Positions 22,089 through 32,659 of a DNA stretch of 64,000 nucleotides are shown piece by piece. The notes beneath the pieces are model-generated. The model was not told where the DNA came from. It did not search any database and saw only the letters and a program-made list of their open reading frames with translations. Both the position numbers and the translations under genes were made by a program. Each line of letters begins with the position of its first letter. Position 1 is the first letter of the stretch. Origin of the DNA: Trifolium pratense (taxonomy: Eukaryota > Streptophyta > Magnoliopsida > Fabales > Fabaceae). Location: contig NC_060063.1 of NCBI RefSeq assembly GCF_020283565.1, forward strand, positions 24,048,777 through 24,112,776, in the 5' to 3' direction.

Positions 22089-23442
22089 TATCCGCGAGAC
22101 CTGCCAAATGTGTTGTATGTCAACAAGCTAAGACTACTAACACATCACCTGCAGGGTTGCTACAGCCACTTCCCATACCTACACAAGTATGAGAGGATAT
22201 TGCAATGGATTTTATTACTGGTCTTCCCCCTTCTTCTGGATATACTACCATCATGGTGATCGTTGATAGACTAAGTATGCACATTTCATTTCCATGAAGT
22301 CTGACTACTCTAGTAAATCAGTAGCTGAGGCATTTATGCACAACATTGTGAAGTTACATGGCATGCCTAAATCTATTGTATCTGACAGAGACAAGGTCTT
22401 TACTAGTTCTTTTTGGCAACAATTATTCAAGTTATAGGGTACTAGCCTGGCTATGTCATCTGCTTATCATCCACAGTCTGATGGCCAAACAGAAGTACTT
22501 AACAAGGTTTTGGAATTATTTCTTAGATGTTTCACATTCAATAATCCTAAGTCTTGGTCTAAAGTAATCTCTTGGGCAGAATACTGGTACAACACAGCCT
22601 TCCAAACTACTATAGGCATGACTCCATTCAAAGCACTATATGGAAGAGAACCTCCATATCTGACTAAATATGAAGCTCAATAGATAGATCCACCAACACT
22701 TCAAGAGGAGCTCAAGGGAAGAGATAAGTTGTTGCAGCAGTTAAAAAGTAACCTGGAAAGGGCTCAGCACTATATGAAGCATCAAGCTGACAAGCACAGA
22801 AAAGATGTGAAATTCCAAGTTGGAGAAATGGTATTGGTTAGATTGCAGCCTTACAGGAAACAATCAGTAGCTTTAAGGAAGAATCAAAAATTGGGAATGA
22901 GGTATTTTGGTCCTTTTGAAATTTTAGCTTGTGTTGGTAATGTAGCATACAAGTTGAAATTACCAGACAATGCCAAGATACATCCAGTGTTTCATGTGTC
23001 TCAACTCAAACCTTTTAAGGGTACTGTTGTTGAACATTATTTACCATTACCTTTAACCATGAATGATACTGGCCCGATCATACAACCGGTTGCAGTCTTA
23101 AAAGCTAGAACTATAATGAAGGGGACACAAAGAGTCCATCAGATATTAGTTCAATGGGAGCATAACTCAAAAGATGAAGCCACCTGGGAGGATTTCCATG
23201 ACTTGCAGCTCAAGTTTCCTACTCTCAACCTTGAGGACACGATTGTTTTAAATAGGGAAGGTATTGTAATGAGACCAAATACAAATCAGCTTCTAGAAGA
23301 GAATGAGTCAGCAGGATCACATGGGGATCCACAAAATCAGTATGAGAAAAGGACAGCTAAGGAGAATAACGAATCGAAGGGACCACGTAGAGGCCAAAGA
23401 GCGAGAAAAGCGCATAGCATGTGGAAAACTTATGCTGAATGA
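22089..23442 (+). pseudogene. Ty3 chromovirus integrase with chromodomain, decayed
   Basis: Translation gives CQQAKTTN of the integrase zinc-finger end, [20 protein letters not shown] (second Asp), [11 protein letters not shown] (Glu) and [19 protein letters not shown]. After them come the GPFEIL and HPVFHVSQLKPF linker blocks and a chromodomain-like segment with VLVQWEHNSKDEATWE. Domain order and the FPTLNLED tail fit a chromovirus, perhaps Reina. Damage includes a TGA after PTQV, a frame break near 22275, a TAG in the FKL*GTS block (about 22435) and TAG at 22681. The last 237 codons are open. Gag, protease and RT are missing to the left. Confidence 0.88.
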
Positions 23443-23707
23443 TTTTTTATAACTACCCTTACATACTCTAGTTTTCATTATGTGTAATTTGAGTGAAGTT
23501 GTATTTCTTCTCCCTCAAACTCTCTTATCTTACACTAAGGTGTGATCATCTCTCAATTTGGGTAACACCGTTGATTGAGATCTGGATCTACCACGTTTGA
23601 TTTTCAATAGAATTCCTTATTTTTTTGTGATTTCCCTGTTATAATTTGCCTTATCCATTTCATTCTCTATTAGTAAAAATTTTAAAAACTTCATATTTTG
23701 AAAATAC
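23443..23707 (+). mobile_element. Sequence downstream of the chromovirus relic, perhaps LTR remnant
   Basis: C/T-rich text around 23505-23570 and gtaacaccgttgattgagatc resemble an LTR leader, but no LTR boundary or partner is visible. It ends at the GAAAATAC duplication of the next element. Confidence 0.3.
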
Positions 23708-24593
23708 CAATGTTTTAAGAACCGGACCGGACCGGCCGGTTCGACCGGAAACCGAACACTGCAGCGGTTCGGATGAGTGCTAAGAACCGGTAGTCTGTAG
23801 AACCGAAAAAAAACCATTTGAAACCGTTCGGAACCATCCTGAACCGTCCAAACCGTCGAACCGGGGGCGGTTTTAAAAAACCGGCCGGTTCGGAATCTAC
23901 TTTAAAAAATAAATAAAAAATCATTTTTTTCCCTATTTATCGTTTCTTTTCGGCGTAATATATTCCTAAGAGAAAAAGATAAAAAATGATGATAGAAAAA
24001 TATATCAGATCTTAAAAGAAAAACATATTACAGACTTTCATCCACAAATAACACAAGCTGACATTGTTTTTGTTATTGAAAAAGATGATTATGTTTTGAT
24101 TCATATTTCATGAGAGGATAACTCAACAATGAAACTAGAGGAAATAGAAGAAGAATTGAGAGAAGAAGAAAAGATAGAAAAAAAAGAAAGAAAACAAGGA
24201 CAAAAAAAAAGAAAAAAAGAAAGAAAACAAGGAATGGAAGATGGAAAAGGTGGGTGGCGGCTGTGCTATGCTGCTACTTGCTTTTTATTTTATTAATTCT
24301 AAGGTTTGTTAGTACTTAGTAGTAGTTTATCTAGTTACATAAGTGGGCTTGGGCTTAAAAGTATTGATGTTTGATAAAAATAAAAGCTTAGAATATATCA
24401 CACTAATATGCCCAAATAATAACATTACTAATTTAGTAAAAAAAAAAACAAAAACATTACTAATTAGTTCATTTCCATATTATTATAGAATAATTATATG
24501 AACGGTCCAATAACGATTGAACCAGTTAGACCGGTTGACCCTTGAACCGGAGGTCACAACGGTTCGATCTCCGGTCCGGTTCTTAAAACATTG
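23708..24593. mobile_element. hAT-type element, 886 bp, CCGGTTCGACCGG-rich
   Basis: Termini CAATGTTTTAAGAACCGG and its reverse complement. The perfect 8 bp duplication is GAAAATAC (23700-23707 and 24594-24601). CCGG-containing repeats fill the subterminal regions, and an A/G-rich centre (24110-24260) carries no transposase. A truncated relative lies at 26849-27838. Confidence 0.92.
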
Positions 24594-24845
24594 GAAAATA
24601 CTCATCAAAACAAAACAAACAACATTTTATTTGCTAATATTTATATATCATTAAAAAAATATGATCAAAGCAAGATAAATAAATAATGTCATTTAGTCAA
24701 AATAATTTTTATATTTTGGGACGGAGAGAGTACTATTTAGTATTTAGATTTAAATGAGTTTAGAATTTAGATTGAGACTCCTAATTTTCTCCGTAGAAGT
24801 TGAAAAGTTCCTGGAATCTGAATTGTCATATTTTGAGCATATATT

Positions 24846-25223
24846 AAAATTTAAATTGTGTTTTGGAAATGATTAGTTTATTGGAATTGTGTCCTGTTAA
24901 TATGGTTTTCTTTTGATATTCCATATAGACTTTGTAATTTACTATCATCATGGTTTAGTTCTTGTGATTTTCTTATTGTTGGTACGGATGAAATATTCTC
25001 ATTATTTTAAGCAATATATTTATTGAAAATATTTAAAATTTAAATTGTGTTTTGGAAATGATTAGTTTATTGGAATTGTGTCCTGTTAATATGGTTTTCT
25101 TTTGATATTCCATATAGACTTTGTAATTTACTATCATCATGGTTTAGTTCTTGTGATTTTCTTATTGTTGGTACGGATGAAATATTCTCATTATTTTAAG
25201 CAATATATTTATTGAAAATATTT
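24846..25223 (+). repeat. 189 bp tandem duplication
   Basis: 24846-25034 and 25035-25223 appear identical by eye over the full 189 bp. No gene. Flanking AT-rich sequence (24602-24845) is otherwise featureless, apart from the MITE-end-like gggacggagagagtact near 24718. Confidence 0.9.
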
Positions 25224-25629
25224 AAAAGTTGAAACTAGTGGGAAGTGAGATTCGGAACTACTAGTACTTGGTAAGGTGAATTTATTGATGTAGATCAATA
25301 GATCATGGAGTAAGTAGATCAAAAGGGGTGTCACGGTTTGCAAGGGTTCTATTATTTTCAGTAGCTAAGCATGGTCTTGAGATGGTAAATTATTTCGAGG
25401 AAGAAGAAGTAGAGAAAACGAGAGAAACTAGTGATTGGCTTTCTACTATTAGTATTTAGTACACATGCTCAGATATTTATTTTTTTTGACAATAGTACAT
25501 GCTCAGTTAAAATCACCAAATGAATTTAATTGGCTCAGTTAAAATTAACAAATCACTTGTGCGTTTGGTTTCTCTTTACCATTTTTCTGTTATTTGCTTA
25601 GTGGTTTTGTGTGTTACATAGAATTATTT
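25224..25629. other. Spacer with a diverged copy of 15033-15170
   Basis: 25370-25545 matches the region downstream of gene A in several blocks (gatggtaaatta, aaactagtgattgg-like, tcagttaaaatcaccaaatga). This supports an old segmental duplication around the A/B gene family. No gene. Confidence 0.5.
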
Positions 25630-25916
25630 CAAGGGTCATGCTAAACAGTGTCTTTGGGTAGAGCTGTCAAAATTGGCTAGCCCGAATGGGCCGGCCCGCT
25701 AAGTCTGATTTTTTTTCCGGGCTCGGGCCTTGAAAATCCTAGCCCGAATTATTTCCGGGTTTTTTAGCCCGGCCCGACAAAACCCGATTAAAATACGGGC
25801 TAGCCCGAATGGGCGGCGGGCGGCCCACAAGCCCGAAAAAATTAAAATTAAAAAAAATAAAATAAAATATAAATAATTTGTTTTGAATGATTTGAAATTA
25901 GTTTGTAATATAAATT

Positions 25917-26352
25917 AGGGTAAATAGTGTTATACCCCCCTGCAAAATAGGCGAGTTTTGCGTTACCCCCCTGCAAAATATTTTTTTGAGATTACCCCCT
26001 GCAATGTCAACATTCTTTGTGTTACCCCCCTGGCTCAACAAGTGGGCATATGACATGGAAGAATCTTGACGTGGCATGACACATGGAAATTAATTTATTT
26101 TTTATTTATTTTTAATTGCCAACTCATTAATTAATGTGGGTTTTTAATTAAAAAAATGAAAAAAAAAAACTTAAAAGTTGTTATATTTTTATGAACTTAC
26201 TTAAAAGAAAGTTTTTTTTTTTTTTTACTAAAAGTTGTTATTATATATATATAAAAAAATTCTTATATATATATAATAACTAATAATAGAGTAAGCAAAA
26301 AAAAAAACAAGATGAAAAAAAAACTAATAATAATAATAGTAACCAAAAAACC

Positions 26353-26384
<32 letters not shown>

Positions 26385-27856
26385 TAATAACTAATAATAA
26401 TAGAGTAACAAAAAAAAAACACTGCAATCACATAGTAATGCAAGAACAATCGCTTTGCCCTAACCCCCAAATTGAAATTGAAAACGAAGAACAATCGCTG
26501 CATATGAACGGAACGAAAAAAATAAGTTTCTTTAAATAAAAAAATTTCTTTAAAAAAAAGTTTCTTTAAAAAAAAAAGATTTCTTTAAAAAAAAAAATTA
26601 CCGTAAAAAAAAAAGTTTCTTTAAAAAAAAAAAGTTTTTTTAATTTTTTTTTTAATAAAAAAAAAAAAATTACTGAGTTGGCAATTAAAAATAAATAAAA
26701 AATAAATTAATTTCCACGTGTCATGCCACGTCAAGATTCGTCCATGTCATATGCCCAGTTGTTGAGCCAGGGGGTAACGCAAGGAATCTTGACATTGCAG
26801 GGGGTAATCTCAAAATAATATTTTGCAGGGGGGTAACGCAAGCTATCAAACCGGTGTGAACCGGGAAAAATCGGAAAAATCGGAAAAACCGGTGAACCGG
26901 TCGGTTTTCAAAACCGGCGGTTTGAATGTATTTTTCGTTTTTTTTTTTTTTTTTTCTGTTTTGATTTTTCTGAAACAATGTAAATCCAACTTTTTTTCTC
27001 GAATTATAGTTGTGTTGCATCTTTGTTGGAAGTACTCATGATTTACCATTGAAATAGTTGTGATGTTGCTTTGAAAAAAATCAGATCTTGTTTTCAAGTT
27101 AAAAAAGAAAAATTTATTTGTATAAAATTATTAAAACTTTCTCTTGATGCACAACCATCAATTTCAATTTAAGAACAACATAGTTCTTTCTCTGCAATGT
27201 AACAAAGGTATTAAAAAAAAGTAGAAAAAAAGGTGGAGGTTGAAGAAGAGGAGGAAGAGTTTGAAAAGAACAACACACATATAAGTTTGAAAATCAAGAA
27301 AATATAAGATCTGTGCATTTGGAAAGCACCTATGATTTGCTTAATTTGGAAATTGCATAGAAAGAAGAAGAAGAACACAGAGTCTTGTGGCCGCTGCTCT
27401 GTACAATTAGATCTAGGGTTTCATCTTATGAGTTTTATATGTCAAAATTATTGGGCTTGAAGTATTAAAAATATTGGGCTTTTAAAGATTTTTTGAAAAA
27501 AACGTATGGGACCTTTAAAAATAGTAGTAAAATAATATAATTGGCTGTGTAATTTTTATTTACTCTTATAAATACTTAAAAAATATTTATTTACTTATTA
27601 TTTGAGCTTTGGTAGTATTTTAAAAAAATTTAAGTGTCATAATTTTTTAGAGATAAGTCACTCAGTTTGCCCGGTTTATTAATTATATAGTTTTATTGTT
27701 GACACCGGTTCATTCTATCGGTTTAATTCGGTTTAATCCGGTTTGTCATGCGGTTCGACCAGTGACACAGTGGTTCGACCAATGAACCAGTAAACCAGCA
27801 CCTTCGCCGGTTCGATGACCGGTCCGGTTTTTAAAACACTGCTATTTACCCTATAA
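25917..27856. mobile_element. Foldback element with long TIRs, split by a CCGG hAT element
   Basis: Left arm AGGGTAAATAGTG...TTACCCCCCTGCAAAAT reappears inverted: the proximal part at 26640-26848 and the outer tip (ctatttaccct) at 27839-27850, beyond an inserted element. Repeated GTTACCCCC motifs sit inside the arms, which total more than 200 bp each. The core is homopolymer-rich and AT-rich (26150-26680) with a TAA microsatellite. The short open frame at 26312-26539 is low complexity, not a gene. Confidence 0.75.
26849..27838. mobile_element. Truncated CCGG-rich hAT element
   Basis: The right end ...ccggtccggtttttaaaacactg matches the terminus of the 23708-24593 family. The left end (caaaccggtgtgaaccgg) is abbreviated. 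Flanks share only GCTAT. The interior is AT-rich with no transposase. Confidence 0.65.
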
Positions 27857-28386
27857 ATTATAAAACACCGTCCGCTACTTAAGTAGCATATGAGTAAAAA
27901 TAGGGCACCCAAGAAACTCGTAGGTAGTGGATGAGTAAAAATAGGGCGTGCGAGAAACTCGTAGATAGGGGATGAGTAAAATTACGGCGCGCGAGAATTA
28001 TTAATGCTATTTATATGGTTGAATTTGAGCACTAGAAGTAAAAAAAATAAAAAATTAAAATAAACCGGGCCGGCCCGAAAGCCCGACTACCCGGCCGGGC
28101 TCGGGCACTAATTTTGGTAGCCCGTTTTTTATCCGGGTTTTTTAGCCCGGCCCGACGACGCCCGATGCCCGACCGGGCGGGCCCGAAATTGGCCGGGCCG
28201 CCCGTTTTGACAGCTCTACCTTGGGGCACTTGTTAAGCATACTAGAAAAGGAAATAAATAACAAAAGTAATGATGAGAGAGAATAATTTTATACATTTTA
28301 AAGCATTGAATATAGAACTTACGAGATAAAATTTTCATAATTATATCCTTAACCAGTGCCCGGGGGCACTCTTTAGCATTTTCCTT

Positions 28387-28933
28387 ATTTTAATACAATA
28401 AATCAAAGAAATATTAGAACAAATAAATATGATACATAATAAAATAAAATACAAAAGGAGAAGAACTTATCGAATTTGACTGAGGCGTGTAAATGTACTG
28501 AGCTTAAGAGTATTTCGCCGCCACAGTTGACCTCATAGCTAATACCCTCCAGGATAGAACAGTCACTTCTTGCTAGCACTGCACGTGGATTAACAAGATC
28601 TCAACGAACTACTTTTGGATGCTCATGGAAACTTAGTATTGTTATTGTTTTGCTCACACAACTTCTATATCTTCTCTCTAGCTCACTCTCAGTATATATA
28701 TCCGATCAGTTTTCTTGTATTTCCAATATCCCCTTGCTAACCAAGACCATAATTCTTATTTATTAGGAATAGAAGCATAACTGAAAAACATGTTAATTAG
28801 GATTGATAACCGAGTTAGCGAATAAATAGGAACAGCTATATCGACCAAGTAACAAAATAAATAACGTGCATCAAATCATCAAATGGTTAATAATAAATAT
28901 ATAAAGATTAACTTTAAAATAAATTAAGATATA
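28387..28933. other. Unassigned spacer
   Basis: About 550 bp without a recognisable gene, RNA or element end. Moderately mixed composition at 28470-28640. Confidence 0.35.
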
Positions 28934-29286
28934 TGTTAGAAGTCCCACATTGGCTAGAGATATGGTAAAGATAGCCTTTATAAGTGTAGTGCAAACCTCA
29001 ACTCTCAAGCTAGCTTTTGTGGTTGAGTATATGCCTCTAAAATTCTAATATGGTATCAGAGCCTATCCTAGATCCATTTGTTGTTTGTTGTGGAGACCTC
29101 CCATATTTGGGCCACCCGTTGTTGTTGATCCCACGTTCCAGCTTGTTCAGTTCTGGACGTGAGGGGGTGTGTTAGAAGTCCCACATTGGCTAGAGATATG
29201 GTAAAGATAGCCTTTATAAGTGTAGTGCAAACCTCAACTCTCAAGCTAGCTTTTGTGGTTGAGTATAGGCCTCTAAAATTCTAATA
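28934..29286 (+). mobile_element. TRIM retrotransposon (Katydid-like), 353 bp, complete
   Basis: Two 117 bp terminal repeats (28934-29050 and 29170-29286) differ at one noticed base (T/G near 29032/29268). The start TGTTAGAAGTCCCACAT is that of Katydid-type TRIMs. The primer binding site TGGTATCAGAGCC begins at 29051 and a purine tract gtgagggggtg precedes the second repeat. The target duplication ATATA is perfect (28929-28933 and 29287-29291). No coding capacity, as normal for TRIMs. Confidence 0.95.
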
Positions 29287-29440
29287 ATATAAAATATCCT
29301 ACATTGTGCATGCACTTAGATTGTTGAATTACAATTGCATGGTATTAGTTATTACTGATATCTACGTACTCCATGCTTTGTTATTGTTGATTTGGACACA
29401 AAAGGGTTCTGAATTCATAACAATTGGCACTCACCATGAA

Positions 29441-29693
29441 TAGAGCTGTAAAAAGGGCCTTAAGGGGCCGGCCCTTTAAGGGGCGGACCCACTTATTTCT
29501 GATTATTAATTTTATTTAAATTTTAAACAATTTTTCTAGTGTCGTGAACTTATTCTCTTTTTCTTCAATCAGCACTGTCCACAATCGGCACCCTAAAAAA
29601 ACTGTGTTTAAAATTTAAATAAAATTAATAATCTGGAATAAGTGGGTCCGCCCCTTAAAGGGCCGGCCCCTTAAGGCCCTTTTTACAGCTCTA
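29441..29693. mobile_element. Palindromic hAT-type MITE, 253 bp
   Basis: Termini TAGAGCTGTAAAAAGGGCC and its reverse complement. The arms stay complementary for roughly 80 bp, so single strands would fold into one large hairpin. The perfect 8 bp duplication is ACCATGAA (29433-29440 and 29694-29701). The terminus resembles that of the 25659 element (TAGAGCTGT). Confidence 0.94.
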
Positions 29694-30539
29694 ACCATGA
29701 AGCATTGGTTCAACTTTGTCAAGTGAGCACAAGTGGGAACTGAGTTTGACATCGAGAATTTATTGGAGAGAATGACTTCGATTTATGGAAGGTTAAGATG
29801 GAAGCAATGTTGGTTCAACAAAAGTGCAAAGATGCATTGAAGGGTGATGCATTAATGCAGAAAAACCTTACTCAAGCTCAAAAATGGATATGATATAGGG
29901 CTATAGGAGCGCTATCATTTTGTGTCTTGGTGAAAAGGTATTGGATGGAGTATATTATACATGAACAAGTCTCTAGTTCATCATTTGCGTTTGAAGCAAC
30001 AACTGTATGCGTTTTGAATAGTAGAGTGTCAATCCATAGTGGAGCAAATTACGGAGTTCAACAAAATCATTGATAATTTAGCTGACATTGAAGTGAAATT
30101 TGATGATGACTGTTGAAATTTGGGGAATTTAGGTTAAAGAATAGGAGAAAATAATAAGGAACAATAAAATATTATTGATAATGATGTCAATAACCCTACT
30201 TACAATATTTACATTATTTACATTAATAAAATAGTATGATACTACCTTGATATTTATAACCAAGTGAATAAATTTAAATCTAAACTAAATCCCTTTATTA
30301 TATGGCTAAGAATAAACAAACCAAATCGAGATATTTTCTCAACAAATAATATTATAATATTTTCTATTCTAACACTCCCCCTCAAGCTAAAGCTTACTAA
30401 GCTTAGTAAGCTTTAAGCTTGTTACAAAATTAACCCTGAAAATAAATTAAATCCATTGATAGCAAGCCAACGAAGAGCAGCAACCAAAGAAGCAGTAAAG
30501 GAGCGGCTGAAGAGATGAATCCATATAAAATTAAGTAAA

Positions 30540-30760
30540 AATACCCGCGGATTGAAGTATCACAAACGGGGGCCCGCGGATTAAAGAATCACAAACGCGT
30601 AACTGTGGTTAAAGGTAACGGGACCCGCGGATTAAAGAAACAAACGGGTAACGGGATTAAAGGTAACGGGGGCCCGCAGATTAAAGAATCACAAACAGGT
30701 AACGCGATTAAAGGTAACGGGGACCCGCGGATTAAAGAATCACAAACGGGTAACAAAATA
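30540..30760 (-). repeat. GC-rich minisatellite inside the TRIM-like element
   Basis: Four to five degenerate units of about 50-58 bp built on CCCGCGGATTAAAGAATCAC and aacgggtaacgggattaaagg. Their GC content contrasts sharply with the AT-rich LTRs. The open frame 30589-30774 is just the repeat read through. Confidence 0.75.
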
Positions 30761-31033
30761 AAAAGAAATTTCATTGACGGCTAGGGTTTATATGAAAAAA
30801 AGGTTAAGTAAAGCATATATGAACAAAAAGGTAAGTAAAACGAAGAATAATCGAGAGTTAAATCTTGGGGAAAATTGCAGCGGAATTATGTTTCAAGGTG
30901 GATACCATGGCTCTGATACCATGTTGAAATTTGGGGAATTTAGGTGAAAGAATAGGAGAAAATAATAAGGAACAATAAAATATTATTGATAATGATGTCA
31001 ATAACCCTAATTACAATATTTACATTATTTACA

Positions 31034-31369
31034 CTAGCGGGCCAGGCCGCGCCGACCTGTGTCTAACTTATGTACACAAAAAAAAAGATACGCCTTATGT
31101 TATGGTGAGTTTGTTAATAAAAGATTTTTGTTGCTACTAAAAAAAGCAAGGGTAATGTTGGTATTATGAAAATTCTACCCCAAAACTCATGTATTCTTTT
31201 TATATATTATAGTATAGAATAGATATAGATGAAAAAAACCATAAAAAAAAAGAGAGGAAGTTAATGGCAATTATGGAATAATTAAAAAACCATAAAGGAA
31301 GTTAAGGGCAAAATGGACCAAAAAAAATCCAGCCCAAACTCCCTTATCCCCTTTATATATTGTTATAGA
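31034..31369 (-). mobile_element. Small non-autonomous Helitron, 336 bp
   Basis: On the minus strand it starts TCTATAAC and ends in a GC-rich hairpin (gtcggcgcggcctgg) followed by GCTAG. It sits between A and T of the LTR sequence: the host has ttacattaat at this place in the other LTR. TC start, CTAG end, hairpin and A/T insertion without duplication are the Helitron hallmarks. Confidence 0.85.
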
Positions 31370-31380
31370 TTAATCAAATA

Positions 31381-31668
31381 CTCCCTCCGGTCCTTATTAT
31401 AAGGAACAATTTGGAAAAAACACACATACCAATAAACCTTATCTTTCTTAATAAAAATTCTAAAATTTTACAATCTATTCCAAAACTAACCTTTGTGTAT
31501 TAATTTATCCTTAGGGAATATATCACTCTAATTAATGCATAACTTTGAAATTGATACAATTTAATAAGGGTAAAAATGGAATTGTAAGAATAAATTTAAT
31601 GATTGTTTCTTATAAAAAGGACCAATTTTTTTTTTCAAATTGTTCCTTATAAAAAGGACCGGAGGGAG
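31381..31668. mobile_element. Stowaway-like MITE, 288 bp
   Basis: Termini CTCCCTCCGGTCC and inverse, flanked by TA on each side (31379-31380 and 31669-31670). TA duplication with the CTCCCTCCG end is the classic Tc1/mariner MITE. Inserted in the same LTR as the Helitron. Confidence 0.85.
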
Positions 31669-32175
31669 TAGTATGATACTACCTTGGTATTTATAACCAA
31701 GTGAATAAATTTAAATCTAAACTAAATCCCTTTATTATAGGGCTAAGAATAAACAAACCAAATCGAGATATTTTCTCAACAAATAATATTATAATATTTT
31801 CTATTCTAACAATGAGGATAAGGCTGTCCTCTTGTTGAGTTGCTTACCTAGATCCTATGAGCATTTCAAGGATGCACAACTTTATGGTAAGGAATGCACT
31901 ATTACATTGGATGAGGTTCAATCAGATGCAATATTTGTAAAAGTTGTTATTTTTATAAAAAAAAAATTCTAAAAAAAAAACCTATAACAAACTGCCTCAA
32001 GCTGACAACTTATCACTTTTTGTTTATATCAATCAATTGGAAAAAAATTAATTAGTTAATCGTATTTATTTTTATATCATTTCATATTTTTCAATCTAGT
32101 TCAACCACTAAATATATCTGACACTACAAATTTAATTAGTTAGTTTAAGTGTTTAACCGCTATAAACTTGTATTA

Positions 32176-32176
32176 C

Positions 32177-32250
<74 letters not shown>
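32176..32250. repeat. AAT trinucleotide microsatellite
   Basis: About 24 uninterrupted (TAA)n units. Confidence 0.95.
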
Positions 32251-32251
<1 letters not shown>

Positions 32252-32568
32252 TCTATAAGTTAGCTTATCACCTAATTATAAACCAAAATTTGTAGCACTT
32301 GAGCAGGAGGAATTGAAGAGAAACAGAATTAGCATGCTTCATTTGGAATTGGAATAGATCGATAATGCATTCATAGGAAATGGTGTTAGTAAAGCACTAA
32401 ATAATAAATATAGTAATAATGAGAAAATTGAATCGTTAGTGCTCTCGCTTATTAAGATATATCTTTTGTATTCCTTCCCTATACAACTAATTGATGGACT
32501 CCATAATATATTCAGTTTCCAATACAGTCCATTAAGTTACAGCACAATTCCCACACTTAGGCCACATT

Positions 32569-32576
32569 TATATATA
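32569..32576 (+). promoter_or_regulatory. Possible TATA box of gene B
   Basis: TATATATA-like motif in acatttatatatagcac, about 85 bp before the gene B start codon, a normal plant spacing. Confidence 0.5.
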
Positions 32577-32659
32577 GCACGTTATCTTATTTTCGTTTAA
32601 CCAAAAGCTAAATCTTCACTCATCCACGTCTATCTTTTCTTGGAGTTGTTATAGAAAAA

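Larger units (their letters stand above)
25659..28218. mobile_element. hAT-type element with GCCCGGCCCG-rich ends, expanded by nested insertions
   Basis: Termini TAGAGCTGTCAAAA and its reverse complement. The 8 bp flanks TCTTTGGG and CCTTGGGG match at six positions, as expected for an old insertion. Both ends carry GCCCGAA/CCCGGCC repeats. The centre is occupied by the foldback element 25917-27856. No transposase. Confidence 0.8.
25630..28386. mobile_element. Small MITE, split by the 25659-28218 hAT element
   Basis: The left arm gggtcatgctaaacagtg... and the right arm, read in reverse (ggaaaatgctaaagagtgcc), are inverted relatives. After removing the inserted hAT, about 200 bp remain. The superfamily is not clear (Mutator-like is possible). 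It is the oldest visible member of this nest. Confidence 0.5.
30111..31811 (-). mobile_element. TRIM-like LTR element carrying a Helitron and a MITE in one LTR
   Basis: The left LTR is 30111-30374 (264 bp). The right LTR is 30922-31811, enlarged by two insertions. About five substitutions separate the LTRs. Flanks ATGAC and ATGAG differ at one base. On the minus strand the primer site TGGTATCAGAGCC lies at 30909-30921 and the purine tract adjoins 30375, so orientation is minus. The 547 bp interior has a GC-rich minisatellite and no gene. Original length was about 1.07 kb. Confidence 0.88.
29702..31930 (+). pseudogene. Copia gag relic, interrupted
   Basis: Left part (about 29770-30110) translates to fragments such as FDLWKVKMEAMLVQQKC and KGDALMQKNLTQAQKW. 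After the inserted element the right part (31812-31930) gives LLSYLPRSYEHFKDAQLYG and TITLDEVQSD. These are the standard copia gag (UBN2-type) blocks. Several stops and frame changes are present. The gap is the TRIM-like element 30111-31811. No pol follows. Confidence 0.8.
31931..32659. other. Upstream region of gene B with microsatellite
   Basis: AT-rich sequence, an AAT microsatellite at 32176-32250, then about 50 bp (32462-32515) shared with 13782-13835, and a TATA box near 32570. No gene. Confidence 0.5.

Noticed and set aside
26312..26539. 75-codon frame rich in Lys and Ile
   Set aside because: Made of an AT microsatellite and homopolymers inside a foldback element.
28934..29286. Cassandra (5S-carrying TRIM)
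   Set aside because: No 5S rRNA promoter sequence in the repeats; the TGTTAGAAGTCCCACAT start fits Katydid.
30589..30774. 61-codon repetitive proline/leucine frame
   Set aside because: It is the minisatellite translated; the unit length is not kept in frame elsewhere.
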